The notes: generated from the letters alone by a model not told the origin. A stretch of 27,023 nt of DNA from UMGS1498 sp900552335 (GCA_902477075.1 CABSFU010000013.1:1-27023); one strand, 5' to 3'. Positions 1 through 7,841 are shown, counted from the stretch's first letter. A program made the numbers and translations.

Positions 1-435
1 TTAACAAATAAATATGTAGCAATGTTAGATAATGGAACAGGAAATGTTAGTAATGTATATTCCAAAGATGAAGTTGATAATTTAGTCAATAATTTAACTG
101 CAGAAATAACAAATATGAAAAGCAATATAGAAAAATTACAAAATAATTTATATCAGTTAGACTGGGATAATAAAATTGATATAAGCTCGAAAATTACGTC
201 AACAACATCAACATACACTCCACCAAGTGCAGGAATTATTATTGCTAGAATCCAAGCAACTGCAAATAATGGAGCTTTGGCACTTGATCAACATGGTGTA
301 AATCTTTTTATCATTAATGTTGGTACCCAATATTTACGAGGTTCTGCACAATCTTTGGTTGATGCTACAGAAATAACTGTTTCAAATTATCAGTATATGA
401 AAATTGAACAATTAATTTTCATTCCTTTTAAATAG
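1..435 (+). CDS. Pilin-like protein with phage-fibre-type tip, 3' part only (copy 1)
   Basis: The reading frame is open from the first base, so the start and the pilin signal lie upstream of the window; 144 residues are visible. They begin with LTNKYVAMLDNGTG, which is also present in the two complete pilin-like genes at 8044 and 10498, and continue with VSNVYSKDEVDNL. A short heptad-like stretch (about residues 20-55) follows, then a C-terminal domain of about 85 residues rich in beta-type sequence and ending IEQLIFIPFK. That tip does not resemble those of the other two copies. YSKDEV..L linkers are typical of phage tail-fibre stalks. By analogy the missing N-terminus should be a class III prepilin. 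Seen: identity to the paralogs. Inferred: a surface adhesin role. No convincing terminator follows; the rpsP promoter begins 61 bp downstream. Confidence 0.8.
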   Translation, partial: LTNKYVAMLDNGTGNVSNVYSKDEVDNLVNNLTAEITNMKSNIEKLQNNLYQLDWDNKIDISSKITSTTSTYTPPSAGIIIARIQATANNGALALDQHGVNLFIINVGTQYLRGSAQSLVDATEITVSNYQYMKIEQLIFIPFK

Positions 436-496
436 TATTTAAATGGATAATATTGTATGTTTGAAAAAATTTAAATAGCATGTTAACATAAAAAGG

Positions 497-525
497 TTGA
501 CAGTACCATACAATTATGTTAGAAT
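497..525 (+). promoter_or_regulatory. Promoter of rpsP-khpA
   Basis: A perfect -35 box TTGACA (497-502) and a -10 TAGAAT (520-525) are separated by 17 bp. A strong AACGGAGG ribosome binding site follows at 533-540. This is the best consensus promoter in the window, as expected for a ribosomal protein gene. Confidence 0.85.
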
Positions 526-548
526 GTTAAAGAACGGAGGAACATATT

Positions 549-830
549 ATGGCAGTAAAATTAAGATTAAAAAGAATGGGAGCTAAAAAAAGACCATTTT
601 ATCGTATTGTAGCAGCTGATTCAAGAAGCCCAAGAGATGGAAGATTTATTGAAACTGTTGGAACATATAATCCAATTATGGAACCAGCAGAAGTAAAAAT
701 TAATGAAGAAGTAGCACTTAAATGGTTAAATGATGGAGCTATTCCTACTGATACAGTAAGAGATTTATTAAGCAAACAAGGAATTATGAAGAAATTCCAT
801 GAATCAAAAATGACTAAAGAAGGTAAATAA
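549..830 (+). CDS. rpsP: 30S ribosomal protein S16
   Basis: The 93-residue product starts MAVKLRLKRMGAKKRPFYRIVAAD and contains SRSPRDGRFIE and the VGTYNP motif, all hallmarks of bacterial S16, and has the usual length. S16 binds 16S rRNA in the body of the small subunit and is needed for assembly. The start is fixed by a GGAGG 7-8 bases upstream. It is the first gene after a consensus promoter and sits directly before khpA. That rpsP-khpA order is common in Firmicutes, usually followed by rimM and trmD, which are absent here; a terminator ends the transcript after khpA. Confidence 0.98.
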   Translation: MAVKLRLKRMGAKKRPFYRIVAADSRSPRDGRFIETVGTYNPIMEPAEVKINEEVALKWLNDGAIPTDTVRDLLSKQGIMKKFHESKMTKEGK

Positions 831-832
831 TT

Positions 833-1078
833 ATGGATTTAGTAGCGCTAACAGAATACTTAGTAAAAAGTATTGTGAAACAAAAAGATATGGTATCTGT
901 AAAACAATTCGAAGATGATGAAGAATACATTACCATACAAGTGCTAGTAGATTCTAGTGATATGGGAGCGGTAATTGGAAAAAATGGTATAAATGCTAAT
1001 GCACTTAGAACATTAGTTCAAGCCTCTAGCTATATCAATGGTTTAAAAAAAGTCAAAATCAATATTGATTCATTTTAA
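833..1078 (+). CDS. khpA: KH-domain RNA-binding protein KhpA
   Basis: This is an 81-residue protein with one KH domain. The RNA-contacting loop is visible as AVIGKNG (about residues 46-52), followed by a helix containing NALRTLVQA. Length and gene order after rpsP match KhpA (YlqC family). KhpA forms a heterodimer with KhpB/EloR in several Firmicutes and binds small and messenger RNAs, with effects on cell elongation and division. The gene starts 3 bases after the rpsP stop, so it is probably translationally coupled. Its stop codon lies inside the stem of the following terminator. Confidence 0.93.
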   Translation: MDLVALTEYLVKSIVKQKDMVSVKQFEDDEEYITIQVLVDSSDMGAVIGKNGINANALRTLVQASSYINGLKKVKINIDSF

Positions 1079-1098
1079 GAAGTTTCGACTTCTTTTTT
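1077..1098 (+). terminator. Intrinsic terminator after khpA
   Basis: The stem AAGAAGT/ACTTCTT closes a stable TTCG tetraloop and is followed by a T run. The 5' arm overlaps the khpA stop codon. Confidence 0.85.
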
Positions 1099-1127
1099 GT
1101 TCCCCCAAAATTAGAAAAGGTGATCAT

Positions 1128-1793
1128 ATGAATATAGAAAAAATAATAAGAAGAAAAAGAGGTTTGGAGTACGCTATAAATAAAAATAATGATGAAGAAG
1201 CAAAAAAGTTATTAAAACAATTATTAGAAGAATATTATAATAATCTTGAAGTATGTCATCATCATCTTTACTTAGATTATGGATATTATAAATATCACAA
1301 CGGTGAAGTATGCATGGTAGAAAAGGAAGAAGCAGAATTTAGAGTAATTATGTTTCCTTATTGTGAAAAAACCATATCTTTATTAAGAACAAATTATCCT
1401 GATTGGGACACTAAAATAAATGGTAAAAAAATAAATATAGTGAATCCATTTGAATTGGATTTAGAAAAATTACCTATAACTATTTTGAAACCAGCAATTC
1501 AATCTTTATTATCTTCGTTTTTTCATTTGGAACAAAATTATTGTGGACATGTAGAATTTAGTAACAATGGATATTATAAAATAATCAACGATCAAGTAGA
1601 AAAAAGTGATAAAGAAAATGCCGATTTTAGAGTAGTAAAATGTAATTATTGTGGTAAAAATTATTTGCTTCCAAGAAGAGATAATCTATATTGGGATGCT
1701 GTAATTGAAAATCATGCTATTACTGTTTTACCTAAAGCAAAGCAAAAAGCAAAAAATCAGTATATAACTCGTCAACAAATGTACAAGCAATAG
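1128..1793 (+). CDS. Uncharacterised protein with two tandem Cys-containing repeats
   Basis: I do not recognise the family. I chose the ATG at 1128 because AAAGGTGAT lies just upstream; the longer frame from 1065 would run back through the khpA terminator. The 221-residue product has a charged helical N-terminus (about 1-40) and then two copies of a module of about 65 residues (about 43-108 and 139-203). Both copies share Cys/His at the front, a GYYK motif, an FRV strand, a C-terminal cysteine patch (PYCEK, then CNYCGK), and a closing YPDWD or LYWD. The second copy keeps CxxC (C172, C175) while the first retains only C79 there, so the first may have lost metal binding. There is no signal peptide or membrane segment. 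No promoter is visible between the khpA terminator and this gene, so read-through may express it. Confidence 0.7.
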   Translation: MNIEKIIRRKRGLEYAINKNNDEEAKKLLKQLLEEYYNNLEVCHHHLYLDYGYYKYHNGEVCMVEKEEAEFRVIMFPYCEKTISLLRTNYPDWDTKINGKKINIVNPFELDLEKLPITILKPAIQSLLSSFFHLEQNYCGHVEFSNNGYYKIINDQVEKSDKENADFRVVKCNYCGKNYLLPRRDNLYWDAVIENHAITVLPKAKQKAKNQYITRQQMYKQ

Positions 1794-1810
1794 AAATGTT
1801 GCTTTTTTTT
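1785..1810 (+). terminator. Intrinsic terminator after the tandem-Cys gene
   Basis: The stem AAGCAA/TTGCTT with an 8-base loop is followed by a run of eight or more T. It overlaps the stop codon at 1791-1793. Confidence 0.8.
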
Positions 1811-1840
1811 TGTAAAAACTTTTTTCATATTGTAAAAATA

Positions 1841-1860
1841 TGATATAATGTCTATGGTGA
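1841..1860 (+). promoter_or_regulatory. Extended -10 promoter and RBS of the wall operon
   Basis: TGATATAAT (TATAAT at 1844-1849) is an extended -10 with no good -35 box. It is followed by GGTGA at 1856-1860, which decides the start at 1866 over the upstream ATG at 1848, because that ATG lies inside the -10 region. Confidence 0.7.
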
Positions 1861-1865
1861 AGATT

Positions 1866-2591
1866 ATGGTAATCAACAACGTGGAAGTTTATTATGAACG
1901 ATATAACCAAGGTGGGAAAAAGCCACTTGTCTTTTTGCATGGATGGGGACAAAATACAGAAATGATGTTACCTGTAGCAAAACCTTTTATAGAAAACCAC
2001 GAAGTAATCTTGATTGATTTACCAGGATTTGGTAAAAGTGGACAACTAGATCGTCCTTATGAAGTAAGCGATTATGTAGAACTTCTTCATGAATTGCTGC
2101 AAAAATTAGATATAAAAAAACCAACTTTAATAGGGCATTCTTATGGTGGGAAAATTAGTTTATTATATGCTAGTAAATATGAAGTCGAAAAACTTGTCCT
2201 TTTTGGAAGCCCATTTCAAAAAGAAATTGAAAAAGAAAGTTTGAAATTAAAAACGTTAAGAACTTTAAAAAAAATACCAGGCATTAATAAACTAGAAGGA
2301 TTTGCTAAAAAACATATTGGATCGACCGATTATAAGAATGCATCACCTGTTATGAGAGAAACATTAGTAAAAACAGTGAATTTGGATATAACAGAAGAAG
2401 TAAAAAAAATAAAAGCACCAACTTTATTAATTTGGGGGACAGCCGATGAAGCCGTTTCCATTGATAGGGCTTATGAACTAGAAAAATTAATTCCAGATGC
2501 TGGTTTAGTTGTATATGAAAATGCAACACACTATGCATATTTGGAAAATTTAGGACAAACTATAAGTGTAATGAAAAGTTTTTTAAATTAG
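1866..2591 (+). CDS. Alpha/beta hydrolase
   Basis: The 241-residue alpha/beta-hydrolase has its motifs in order: HGWG oxyanion region near residue 25, DLPGFGKS, nucleophile elbow GHSYGG with Ser92, the acid-loop Asp in WGTADEAV, and the catalytic His in ATHYAYLEN. This is the C-C hydrolase/esterase type of the fold, and the substrate cannot be read from sequence. There is no signal peptide, so it is probably cytosolic. It is the first gene of an operon with the MurF-like ligase and ddl (9-bp gaps). That suggests, but does not prove, a role linked to wall-precursor metabolism. A second, dissimilar hydrolase lies at 11852. Confidence 0.9.
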   Translation: MVINNVEVYYERYNQGGKKPLVFLHGWGQNTEMMLPVAKPFIENHEVILIDLPGFGKSGQLDRPYEVSDYVELLHELLQKLDIKKPTLIGHSYGGKISLLYASKYEVEKLVLFGSPFQKEIEKESLKLKTLRTLKKIPGINKLEGFAKKHIGSTDYKNASPVMRETLVKTVNLDITEEVKKIKAPTLLIWGTADEAVSIDRAYELEKLIPDAGLVVYENATHYAYLENLGQTISVMKSFLN

Positions 2592-2600
2592 GAGGAAGTC

Positions 2601-4196
2601 ATGTTAGTAAAATTTATTGTATCGGTACTACCTATTTTGGTATATACGTATTTAAAAACAAAAAAATCATTCCATATGTTGCAACAAAATTGGTACAATG
2701 ATGGAAACCGTTATCTAAAATGGATATCAAAGAATATCAAAAAAATATTTTTAAATGTAGAATTGATTTTTATTTTATTTTTTATTTTCAAATGGTGTAA
2801 TCCAATTGTTAGTATGGTTTTAATAGTAATCATTTATACCATTTTATCTTTAATTCAATTAAGTAAAGCAAAAAAAGAACAAACAAAAAAGCCATTGGTA
2901 TTTACAAAAAGAGTAAAAAGATTACTTGTAACAACAACTATTTTATACTTGATACCAATTATGATCTTTAGCGTTTCATTTAATGAAAATAATTTATATA
3001 TATACTATCTTATAATCGGTGCTATCGTATATTTTAATTATTATATAGTTTGGCTTGCTAATGTTATTAATAAACCAATTGAAAAAATGATTAATAACAA
3101 TTTTAAAAGAAAAGCAATTCGTAAATTAAAAGAAATGACAAATTTAAAAGTAGTTGGAATTACAGGGAGTTATGGAAAAACAAGTAGTAAAAATATTTTA
3201 AATGATATATTAAATGTTAAATACAATAGTTTTCCAACTCCTAAAAATTTTAATACACCAGTTGGCTTAATCATTACCATTAATAATTATTTAGATAAAT
3301 TCAATGACATATTTATAGCAGAAATGGGAGCTTTCAAAAGAGGCGAAATAAAAGAATTATGTGATTTAGTTCATCCAACATATGGTATTTTAACCACTAT
3401 TGGAACAGCTCATTTAGATAGTTTTGGAAGCAGAGAAAATATTCAAAAAGGGAAATTTGAACTTATTGAATCATTACCACCAGATGGAATTGGTATTTTA
3501 AATGCGGATGATCCATACCAAGTATCTTACCCATTAAAAAACAAAGTTAAAATTGTTTGGATAGGTATTGATAAAGATGCTGATGTAAAAGCAAGTAACA
3601 TCAAATTATCTAGTGATGGTACTACTTTTGATGTTACTTTTAACGGAAGTACCAAAAAATATCAATTTGAAACAAAGTTATTAGGAAAAGCCAATGTTTA
3701 TAATATTTTGGCAGGAATTGCTTTAGGATATCATTTAGGAATTAGTATTCCAAAATTAATCATGGGAGTTAAAAAAGTAAAACCAGTTGAACACCGTTTA
3801 GAACTAAAAAAAATGGGTAGTATAAATATTATAGACGATGCATATAATTCCAATCCTGTTGGATCTAAAATGGCTTTAGATGTACTAAAATTAATGCCTG
3901 GTAAAAAAATAATTGTAACACCAGGAATGATTGAAATGGGTAGTGAAGAATATGAAATCAACAAAACATTTGGAAAACAAATAGCAGATGCTTGTGATGA
4001 AGTTATTTTGATTGGTGAAAAACAAACAAAACCAATCTATGATGGATTAATAGAAAAGAAATATCCAAAAAATAAAATTCATATATTGGATGATGTAAAA
4101 TTAGCTTTTCCTTTATTCAATCGTTTAGCAGAAAAAGAAACTTATGTATTATTAGAAAATGATCTTCCTGATATATTCAATGAAGATATGAAGTAG
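2601..4196 (+). CDS. murF: Membrane-anchored Mur ligase, MurF-like
   Basis: The 531-residue protein has two parts. Residues 1 to about 165 carry about four or five hydrophobic segments separated by basic stretches, so the N-terminus is membrane-embedded. From about 183 on it is a Mur ligase: ATP loop GSYGKTS (189-195), the MurF-type AEMGAFKRGEI, and TIGTAHLDSFGS..NI..GK. The C-terminal domain has IIDDAYNSNP and GMIEMGSEE, as in MurF. MurF adds D-Ala-D-Ala to UDP-MurNAc-tripeptide, and the next gene (ddl) makes that dipeptide, which supports the call. Soluble MurF is about 450 residues, so the membrane part replaces the ordinary N-terminal UDP-binding domain. That substitution leaves some doubt about the exact acceptor. 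It is preceded by AGGAGG. Confidence 0.82.
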   Translation: MLVKFIVSVLPILVYTYLKTKKSFHMLQQNWYNDGNRYLKWISKNIKKIFLNVELIFILFFIFKWCNPIVSMVLIVIIYTILSLIQLSKAKKEQTKKPLVFTKRVKRLLVTTTILYLIPIMIFSVSFNENNLYIYYLIIGAIVYFNYYIVWLANVINKPIEKMINNNFKRKAIRKLKEMTNLKVVGITGSYGKTSSKNILNDILNVKYNSFPTPKNFNTPVGLIITINNYLDKFNDIFIAEMGAFKRGEIKELCDLVHPTYGILTTIGTAHLDSFGSRENIQKGKFELIESLPPDGIGILNADDPYQVSYPLKNKVKIVWIGIDKDADVKASNIKLSSDGTTFDVTFNGSTKKYQFETKLLGKANVYNILAGIALGYHLGISIPKLIMGVKKVKPVEHRLELKKMGSINIIDDAYNSNPVGSKMALDVLKLMPGKKIIVTPGMIEMGSEEYEINKTFGKQIADACDEVILIGEKQTKPIYDGLIEKKYPKNKIHILDDVKLAFPLFNRLAEKETYVLLENDLPDIFNEDMK

Positions 4197-4205
4197 AGGT
4201 GCAAA

Positions 4206-5408
4206 ATGAAAATAAAATTAGGTGTTATCTTTGGTGGAAGTACAGTAGAACATGAAGTAAGTATTATTACAGCATGTCAAGCAATGTCTTTTATCAATCA
4301 AGAAAAATATGATATTATACCAATCTATATTAGTAAAGATAGAATTTGGTATACAGGAAAAATGTTAATGGATATTGAAGTCTTTAGAGATTTTGATAAT
4401 CTTAAAAAATATGCCAAAAAAGTTGTTTTAACAAAAACAAAAGATGGGTTTGTATTACAAAAAACAACAGGATTATTTAGAAAAACAGTAGCAGAATTAG
4501 ATATTGTTTTACCACTTGTTCATGGTAAAGGAGTAGAAGATGGTAGTGTAGCTGGCTATTTGGATTTAGTAGGAATTCCTTATGCAGAGTCTAGCATTAT
4601 TGGTTCTAGTATTGGACAAGATAAAGTTTTACAAAAACAGATTATGACTTCTTCTAATATTCCAACTCCAGATTATTGTTGGTTCTATGATAGTGAATAT
4701 TTAGAAGATAGTAAAAAGATTTTAAAAAATATTGAAGAATTAGGATATCCTGTTATTGTAAAACCAGCTAATTTAGGAAGTAGTGTTGGTATTAGTGTAG
4801 CTCATAATGAAAAAGATGTAATAAAAAGTATTGAAGATGCTATTCAATATGATAATAAGATATTAGTAGAAAAAATGATTGATCATTTATTAGAAGTGAA
4901 TATCAGTGTATTAGGAAATTATGAATATGCAGAGACTTCAGCTATCGCAGAAATGGCTACAAAAAATGACTTTTTAACTTATAGTGATAAATATTTATCA
5001 GATGGTGGTAAAAAAGGGTGTAAATCACCTAAGTCTACTGGTAAAATAGCGACTTCTTCTATGAAAATTCCAGCTAACTTAAAAGAAAGTGTAAAAAAAC
5101 AAGTAGAAGAATTAGCGTTAAAAACATTTAAGGTATTAAACTTAAGTGGAGATGTTAGAATTGACTTTTTAATCGATACAAAAAATGAAAAAGTTTATGT
5201 AAATGAACCTAATATTATTCCAGGAAGTTTAGCATTCTATTTATGGAAACCAGTGGGAAAAGATTATGCAACTTTGTTAGATGATATTATTACCATTGGA
5301 ATTAAAGAATATAAAGCAAAAAATAATAAAGTAACTTCCTTTGAAAGTAATATATTAAGTACTTATCAAGGTGGTTCGAAAGGCATGAAAAACAAAATGG
5401 GACAATAG
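4206..5408 (+). CDS. ddl: D-alanine--D-alanine ligase
   Basis: The 400-residue ATP-grasp ligase starts MKIKLGVIFGGSTVEHEVSI; the EHEVS motif binds the first D-Ala. Further motifs are PLVHGKGVEDGSVAGYLDL (about residue 100), VIVKPANLGSSVGISVA in the ATP-grasp core, and NEPNIIPGSLAFYLW near the C-terminus, holding the Mg-binding Glu and Asn. The product, D-Ala-D-Ala, is the substrate of the MurF-like ligase encoded upstream. The PGSLAFYLW form is, from memory, the version common in gut Bacillota rather than the PGFT form of DdlA/B and VanA, so there is no sign of D-Lac specificity. GAGGTG lies 6 bases before the ATG. A terminator overlaps the stop codon. Confidence 0.93.
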   Translation: MKIKLGVIFGGSTVEHEVSIITACQAMSFINQEKYDIIPIYISKDRIWYTGKMLMDIEVFRDFDNLKKYAKKVVLTKTKDGFVLQKTTGLFRKTVAELDIVLPLVHGKGVEDGSVAGYLDLVGIPYAESSIIGSSIGQDKVLQKQIMTSSNIPTPDYCWFYDSEYLEDSKKILKNIEELGYPVIVKPANLGSSVGISVAHNEKDVIKSIEDAIQYDNKILVEKMIDHLLEVNISVLGNYEYAETSAIAEMATKNDFLTYSDKYLSDGGKKGCKSPKSTGKIATSSMKIPANLKESVKKQVEELALKTFKVLNLSGDVRIDFLIDTKNEKVYVNEPNIIPGSLAFYLWKPVGKDYATLLDDIITIGIKEYKAKNNKVTSFESNILSTYQGGSKGMKNKMGQ

Positions 5409-5422
5409 TCCCTTCTTTTTTT
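5399..5422 (+). terminator. Intrinsic terminator after ddl
   Basis: The stem GGGAC/GTCCC with loop AATA is followed by TTCTTTTTTT. The loop contains the ddl stop codon. Confidence 0.85.
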
Positions 5423-5429
5423 GAAGTAC

Positions 5430-5470
5430 TAGTCAAATAGAAGAAAATTTGTTATAATGAGTATGGTGAT
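5430..5470 (+). promoter_or_regulatory. Promoter and RBS of the flavin module
   Basis: The -10 TATAAT at 5453-5458 has a weak -35 candidate TAGTCA at 5430-5435 (17-bp spacer). GGTGAT at 5465-5470 is the ribosome binding site for the ATG at 5474. Confidence 0.65.
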
Positions 5471-5473
5471 GTT

Positions 5474-6493
5474 ATGCAAGATAAAATTAATCAAACTTTG
5501 TTTATTATAATTCCAGTATTGGTAACAGCTTTTTTAATAATGGTGTTAATAGAAAGTTTGAAAGTAAAAGAATATTCGGAAAATATTTATTACATGGATA
5601 CTTATATTTATGTAAAAGTATATGCAGGTAATCAGTTACAGGCTTCTGAAGTACTTAGTGGTGTAGAAAAAATATATAAAGAATATGACGAGTTAACAAA
5701 TAAATACAAAGAATATAAAGGATTAAAAAATCTATATTATATTGCTTATAATACTTCAAAAGATGAAACTATAACAATTGATAAAAGGCTATATCAATTA
5801 TTAGAGTATGGTAAAGAAGTATACACTGCCACTAATGGTTTGGTAGACATTAGCATGGGAAATGTATTAGATATTTGGAAAAGTTATCGTGATAGTGAAT
5901 ATGGAGTACCAACAATAGAAGAATTAAAAGCAGCTAAAACAGACAGCATTGAAGATATTGTTTTATTAGATAAAAATAAAATAGCAAATAATCATGTTAA
6001 CATTGATTTAGGAGCTATAGCAAAGGGTTACGTTACTGAGTTAGCAGCTGATTATTTAGAAAAAGAAGGAATTTCAAGATATATTATTAATGCAGGTGGC
6101 AATGTAGTTGTTGGTGGAAATGAAGAAGGAAAAAAATACTCTATTGGTATTGAAGATCCAGAAGATCCAACAGGCATTTTCAAAGTTATTTATGGTAATA
6201 ATATGGCCGTTGTAACGAGTGGTGGTTATAACCGATACTATGAATGGGAAGGAAAAAGATATAGTCATATCATTAATCCAAACACCTTATTCCCAGATAA
6301 TTATGTCAAAAGTGTAACGGTTGTTTGTTCTTCTAGCAAATTTGCCGATGTCTTATCTACTATGTTATACATGATGAGTGTAGAAGATGGAAAAAAATAT
6401 ATTAATTCATTAGAAGGTGTAGAAGCTATATGGTACACAATAGATAATCAAATTATTACATCTGATGGGTTAAGTCGTTATGAAGCAAAATGA
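5474..6493 (+). CDS. apbE: FAD:protein FMN transferase
   Basis: The 339-residue protein has one N-terminal membrane segment (about 8-26), placing the catalytic domain outside the cell. ApbE-family features are MDTYIYVKVYA, GLVDISMGNVLDIW, NIDLGAIAKGY, INAGGNVVVGG, VVTSGGYNRYY, and the C-terminal SHIINPNT (His265) with FADVLSTMLYMM, whose D292 and T296 fit the family's Mg site. ApbE/FmnB covalently attaches FMN from FAD to a Thr or Ser of extracytosolic flavoproteins. The likely target is encoded three genes downstream. It is the first gene of a tight four-gene operon, and its end overlaps the next gene by 14 bp. Confidence 0.92.
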   Translation: MQDKINQTLFIIIPVLVTAFLIMVLIESLKVKEYSENIYYMDTYIYVKVYAGNQLQASEVLSGVEKIYKEYDELTNKYKEYKGLKNLYYIAYNTSKDETITIDKRLYQLLEYGKEVYTATNGLVDISMGNVLDIWKSYRDSEYGVPTIEELKAAKTDSIEDIVLLDKNKIANNHVNIDLGAIAKGYVTELAADYLEKEGISRYIINAGGNVVVGGNEEGKKYSIGIEDPEDPTGIFKVIYGNNMAVVTSGGYNRYYEWEGKRYSHIINPNTLFPDNYVKSVTVVCSSSKFADVLSTMLYMMSVEDGKKYINSLEGVEAIWYTIDNQIITSDGLSRYEAK

Positions 6494-6830
6494 TCTTATT
6501 TTAATAATAATGTTTTTAATGATTGCTGCTATTTTCTTTTGCTTTCGTCCAAAAGAAGAAGGCGCAATAGCGAATGTTTATTATGAAAATAATTTAATCT
6601 TGAAAATTGATTTAAAAGAAAATAAAGAATACGATGTTACAGGTTATAATGGTAATGTACATCTTGTTGTTGAAAATAGAAAAATTAAAGTAGAAGAAGA
6701 AAATAGTCCAAAACATCTATGTTCTAAACAAGGATTTATTTCTTCCTCATCTGAAACAATTGTATGTTTACCAAATAAAATCGTAATTAGAATAGAATCA
6801 AATGATTCAATTGATACAGTGATTGGGTGA
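6480..6830 (+). CDS. NusG domain II protein (EetA-like)
   Basis: The 116-residue protein has an N-terminal membrane anchor (about 6-22) followed by a single NusG domain II. The signature is visible as SPKHLCSKQGFIS...ETIVCLPNKIVI, with the conserved pair C81 and C96. Such stand-alone membrane-tethered NusG-II proteins occur beside Gx transporters, ApbE and FMN-binding proteins; in the Listeria extracellular electron transfer locus the counterpart is, as I recall it, EetA. The molecular role is not settled. The gene overlaps apbE and abuts the next gene, implying coupled translation. Confidence 0.82.
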   Translation: MKQNDLILIIMFLMIAAIFFCFRPKEEGAIANVYYENNLILKIDLKENKEYDVTGYNGNVHLVVENRKIKVEEENSPKHLCSKQGFISSSSETIVCLPNKIVIRIESNDSIDTVIG

Positions 6831-6834
6831 TAAA

Positions 6835-7335
6835 ATGGATATTAAAAAATGTGCAAGACTTTCAATGCTTACAGCAATTGCCATTCTTTTCAATATTATA
6901 GAAAGTTTTATCCCCTTTTTTTATATACCAGGAATTAAGATTGGTTTAGCGAATATCATCATTGTTGCTGTGTTATATTTATATGGGATAAAGGAAGCTT
7001 TCTATGTTTCAATCTTGCGTATTATAGTGGTGGGATTATTAAGAACTGGATTATTTAGTACTACTTTTTTATTTAGTTTAGCTGGAGCAATTTTAAGTTT
7101 AACGGCAATGTCAATTTTAAAAAAAATAAATTTATTTTCCATTGTTGGTATTAGTGTTATAGGAGCAATTTTTCATTCTATAGGTCAATTATTGATGGCA
7201 TATGTTTTCTTAAAAAATAATTCTGTTTATCTTTATTTTCCTTTTTTAATAATTCTTTCTATCATAACAGGCTGTTTCACCGGCATAATAAGTAAACAAA
7301 TTGTCAAATTACTTCAAAAAGAAATAGTTTTATGA
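6835..7335 (+). CDS. Gx transporter / heptaprenyl-diphosphate-synthase-component-I family membrane protein (EetB-like)
   Basis: The ATG at 6835 is preferred because GGGTGA lies at 6825-6830; the frame from 6823 would include that site. The 166-residue product is almost entirely hydrophobic, with five to six membrane segments. It begins with the conserved pattern RLSMLTAIAILFNIIESFIP, then IKIGLANI and LRIIVVGLL. This matches the Gx transporter family (PF07456-type, despite its old heptaprenyl synthase name) and resembles ECF substrate-binding subunits. Its constant partners are the NusG-II protein upstream and an FMN-binding lipoprotein downstream, as here. The transported substrate or electron-carrier role is unproven. 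TGA stop. Confidence 0.83.
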   Translation: MDIKKCARLSMLTAIAILFNIIESFIPFFYIPGIKIGLANIIIVAVLYLYGIKEAFYVSILRIIVVGLLRTGLFSTTFLFSLAGAILSLTAMSILKKINLFSIVGISVIGAIFHSIGQLLMAYVFLKNNSVYLYFPFLIILSIITGCFTGIISKQIVKLLQKEIVL

Positions 7336-7357
7336 TATGATAGTTCTAGGTGATAAT

Positions 7358-7810
7358 ATGAAAAAAATTGTAGTATTAATCAGTTTATTATTTTTAACAT
7401 TTGGAACTGGTTGTGAAGTAATGACAGGTGATTATAAAAAAGGTACTTACTTTGGTTATGCTTATGATGAAACTTATGATTCTTATGCAACTGCTGTTAT
7501 ATATGTAGACGAAAGTGGTATGATTCAATCTGCTTTTATTGATAGTACTTATATTAATAAAGAAAAATCGGATACAACAGCTTCTACAAAAAGGATAGAA
7601 GGAAATGATTATAATATGAAAAAATATTATCCATCCGCTGCTGGCGAATGGTATGAACAAGCAGAAGCTTTAGAAAAATATATTGTGGAACATCAAGGCT
7701 TAGATGTTACTTTGAATGAAGAAGGAAAAACAGATGCAATTAGTGGTGCTACTATCAATTTGACTGCTATTCAAGAAGCTGTTAATAATGCATTAAAACA
7801 AGCAAAATAG
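7358..7810 (+). CDS. FMN-binding-domain lipoprotein (flavinylation substrate)
   Basis: AGGTGAT at 7348-7354 selects the ATG at 7358. The 150-residue product starts with a signal peptide ending FGTGC (C19). That is an unusual lipobox, with Gly rather than Leu at -3, but the basic-hydrophobic pattern fits a lipoprotein. Residues about 28-148 form one FMN-binding domain ending in DAISGATINLTAIQEAV; by family precedent the Thr of SGAT (T132) would be the residue esterified to FMN by ApbE. The Listeria counterpart PplA carries two such domains. It is the last gene of the apbE operon, so enzyme and substrate are co-expressed. No Ndh2, demethylmenaquinone or riboflavin-uptake genes are visible in this window. 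Confidence 0.88.
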   Translation: MKKIVVLISLLFLTFGTGCEVMTGDYKKGTYFGYAYDETYDSYATAVIYVDESGMIQSAFIDSTYINKEKSDTTASTKRIEGNDYNMKKYYPSAAGEWYEQAEALEKYIVEHQGLDVTLNEEGKTDAISGATINLTAIQEAVNNALKQAK

Positions 7811-7812
7811 GC

Positions 7813-7841
7813 TTGAAAAAATAAGTAATGTTTGATATAGT
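7813..7841 (+). promoter_or_regulatory. Promoter of pilin-like copy 2
   Basis: -35 TTGAAA (7813-7818), 17-bp spacer, -10 TATAGT (7836-7841). Spacing, the -10 and flanking bases match the promoter of copy 3 at 10340-10368, although the spacer sequences differ. It begins 3 bp after the stop of the FMN-binding lipoprotein gene. Confidence 0.75.

Noticed and set aside
5201..5260. Vancomycin-type D-Ala-D-Lac ligase
   Set aside because: The C-terminal motif is the PGSLAFYLW form of ordinary gut-Bacillota Ddl, and no vanH/vanX neighbours are present.
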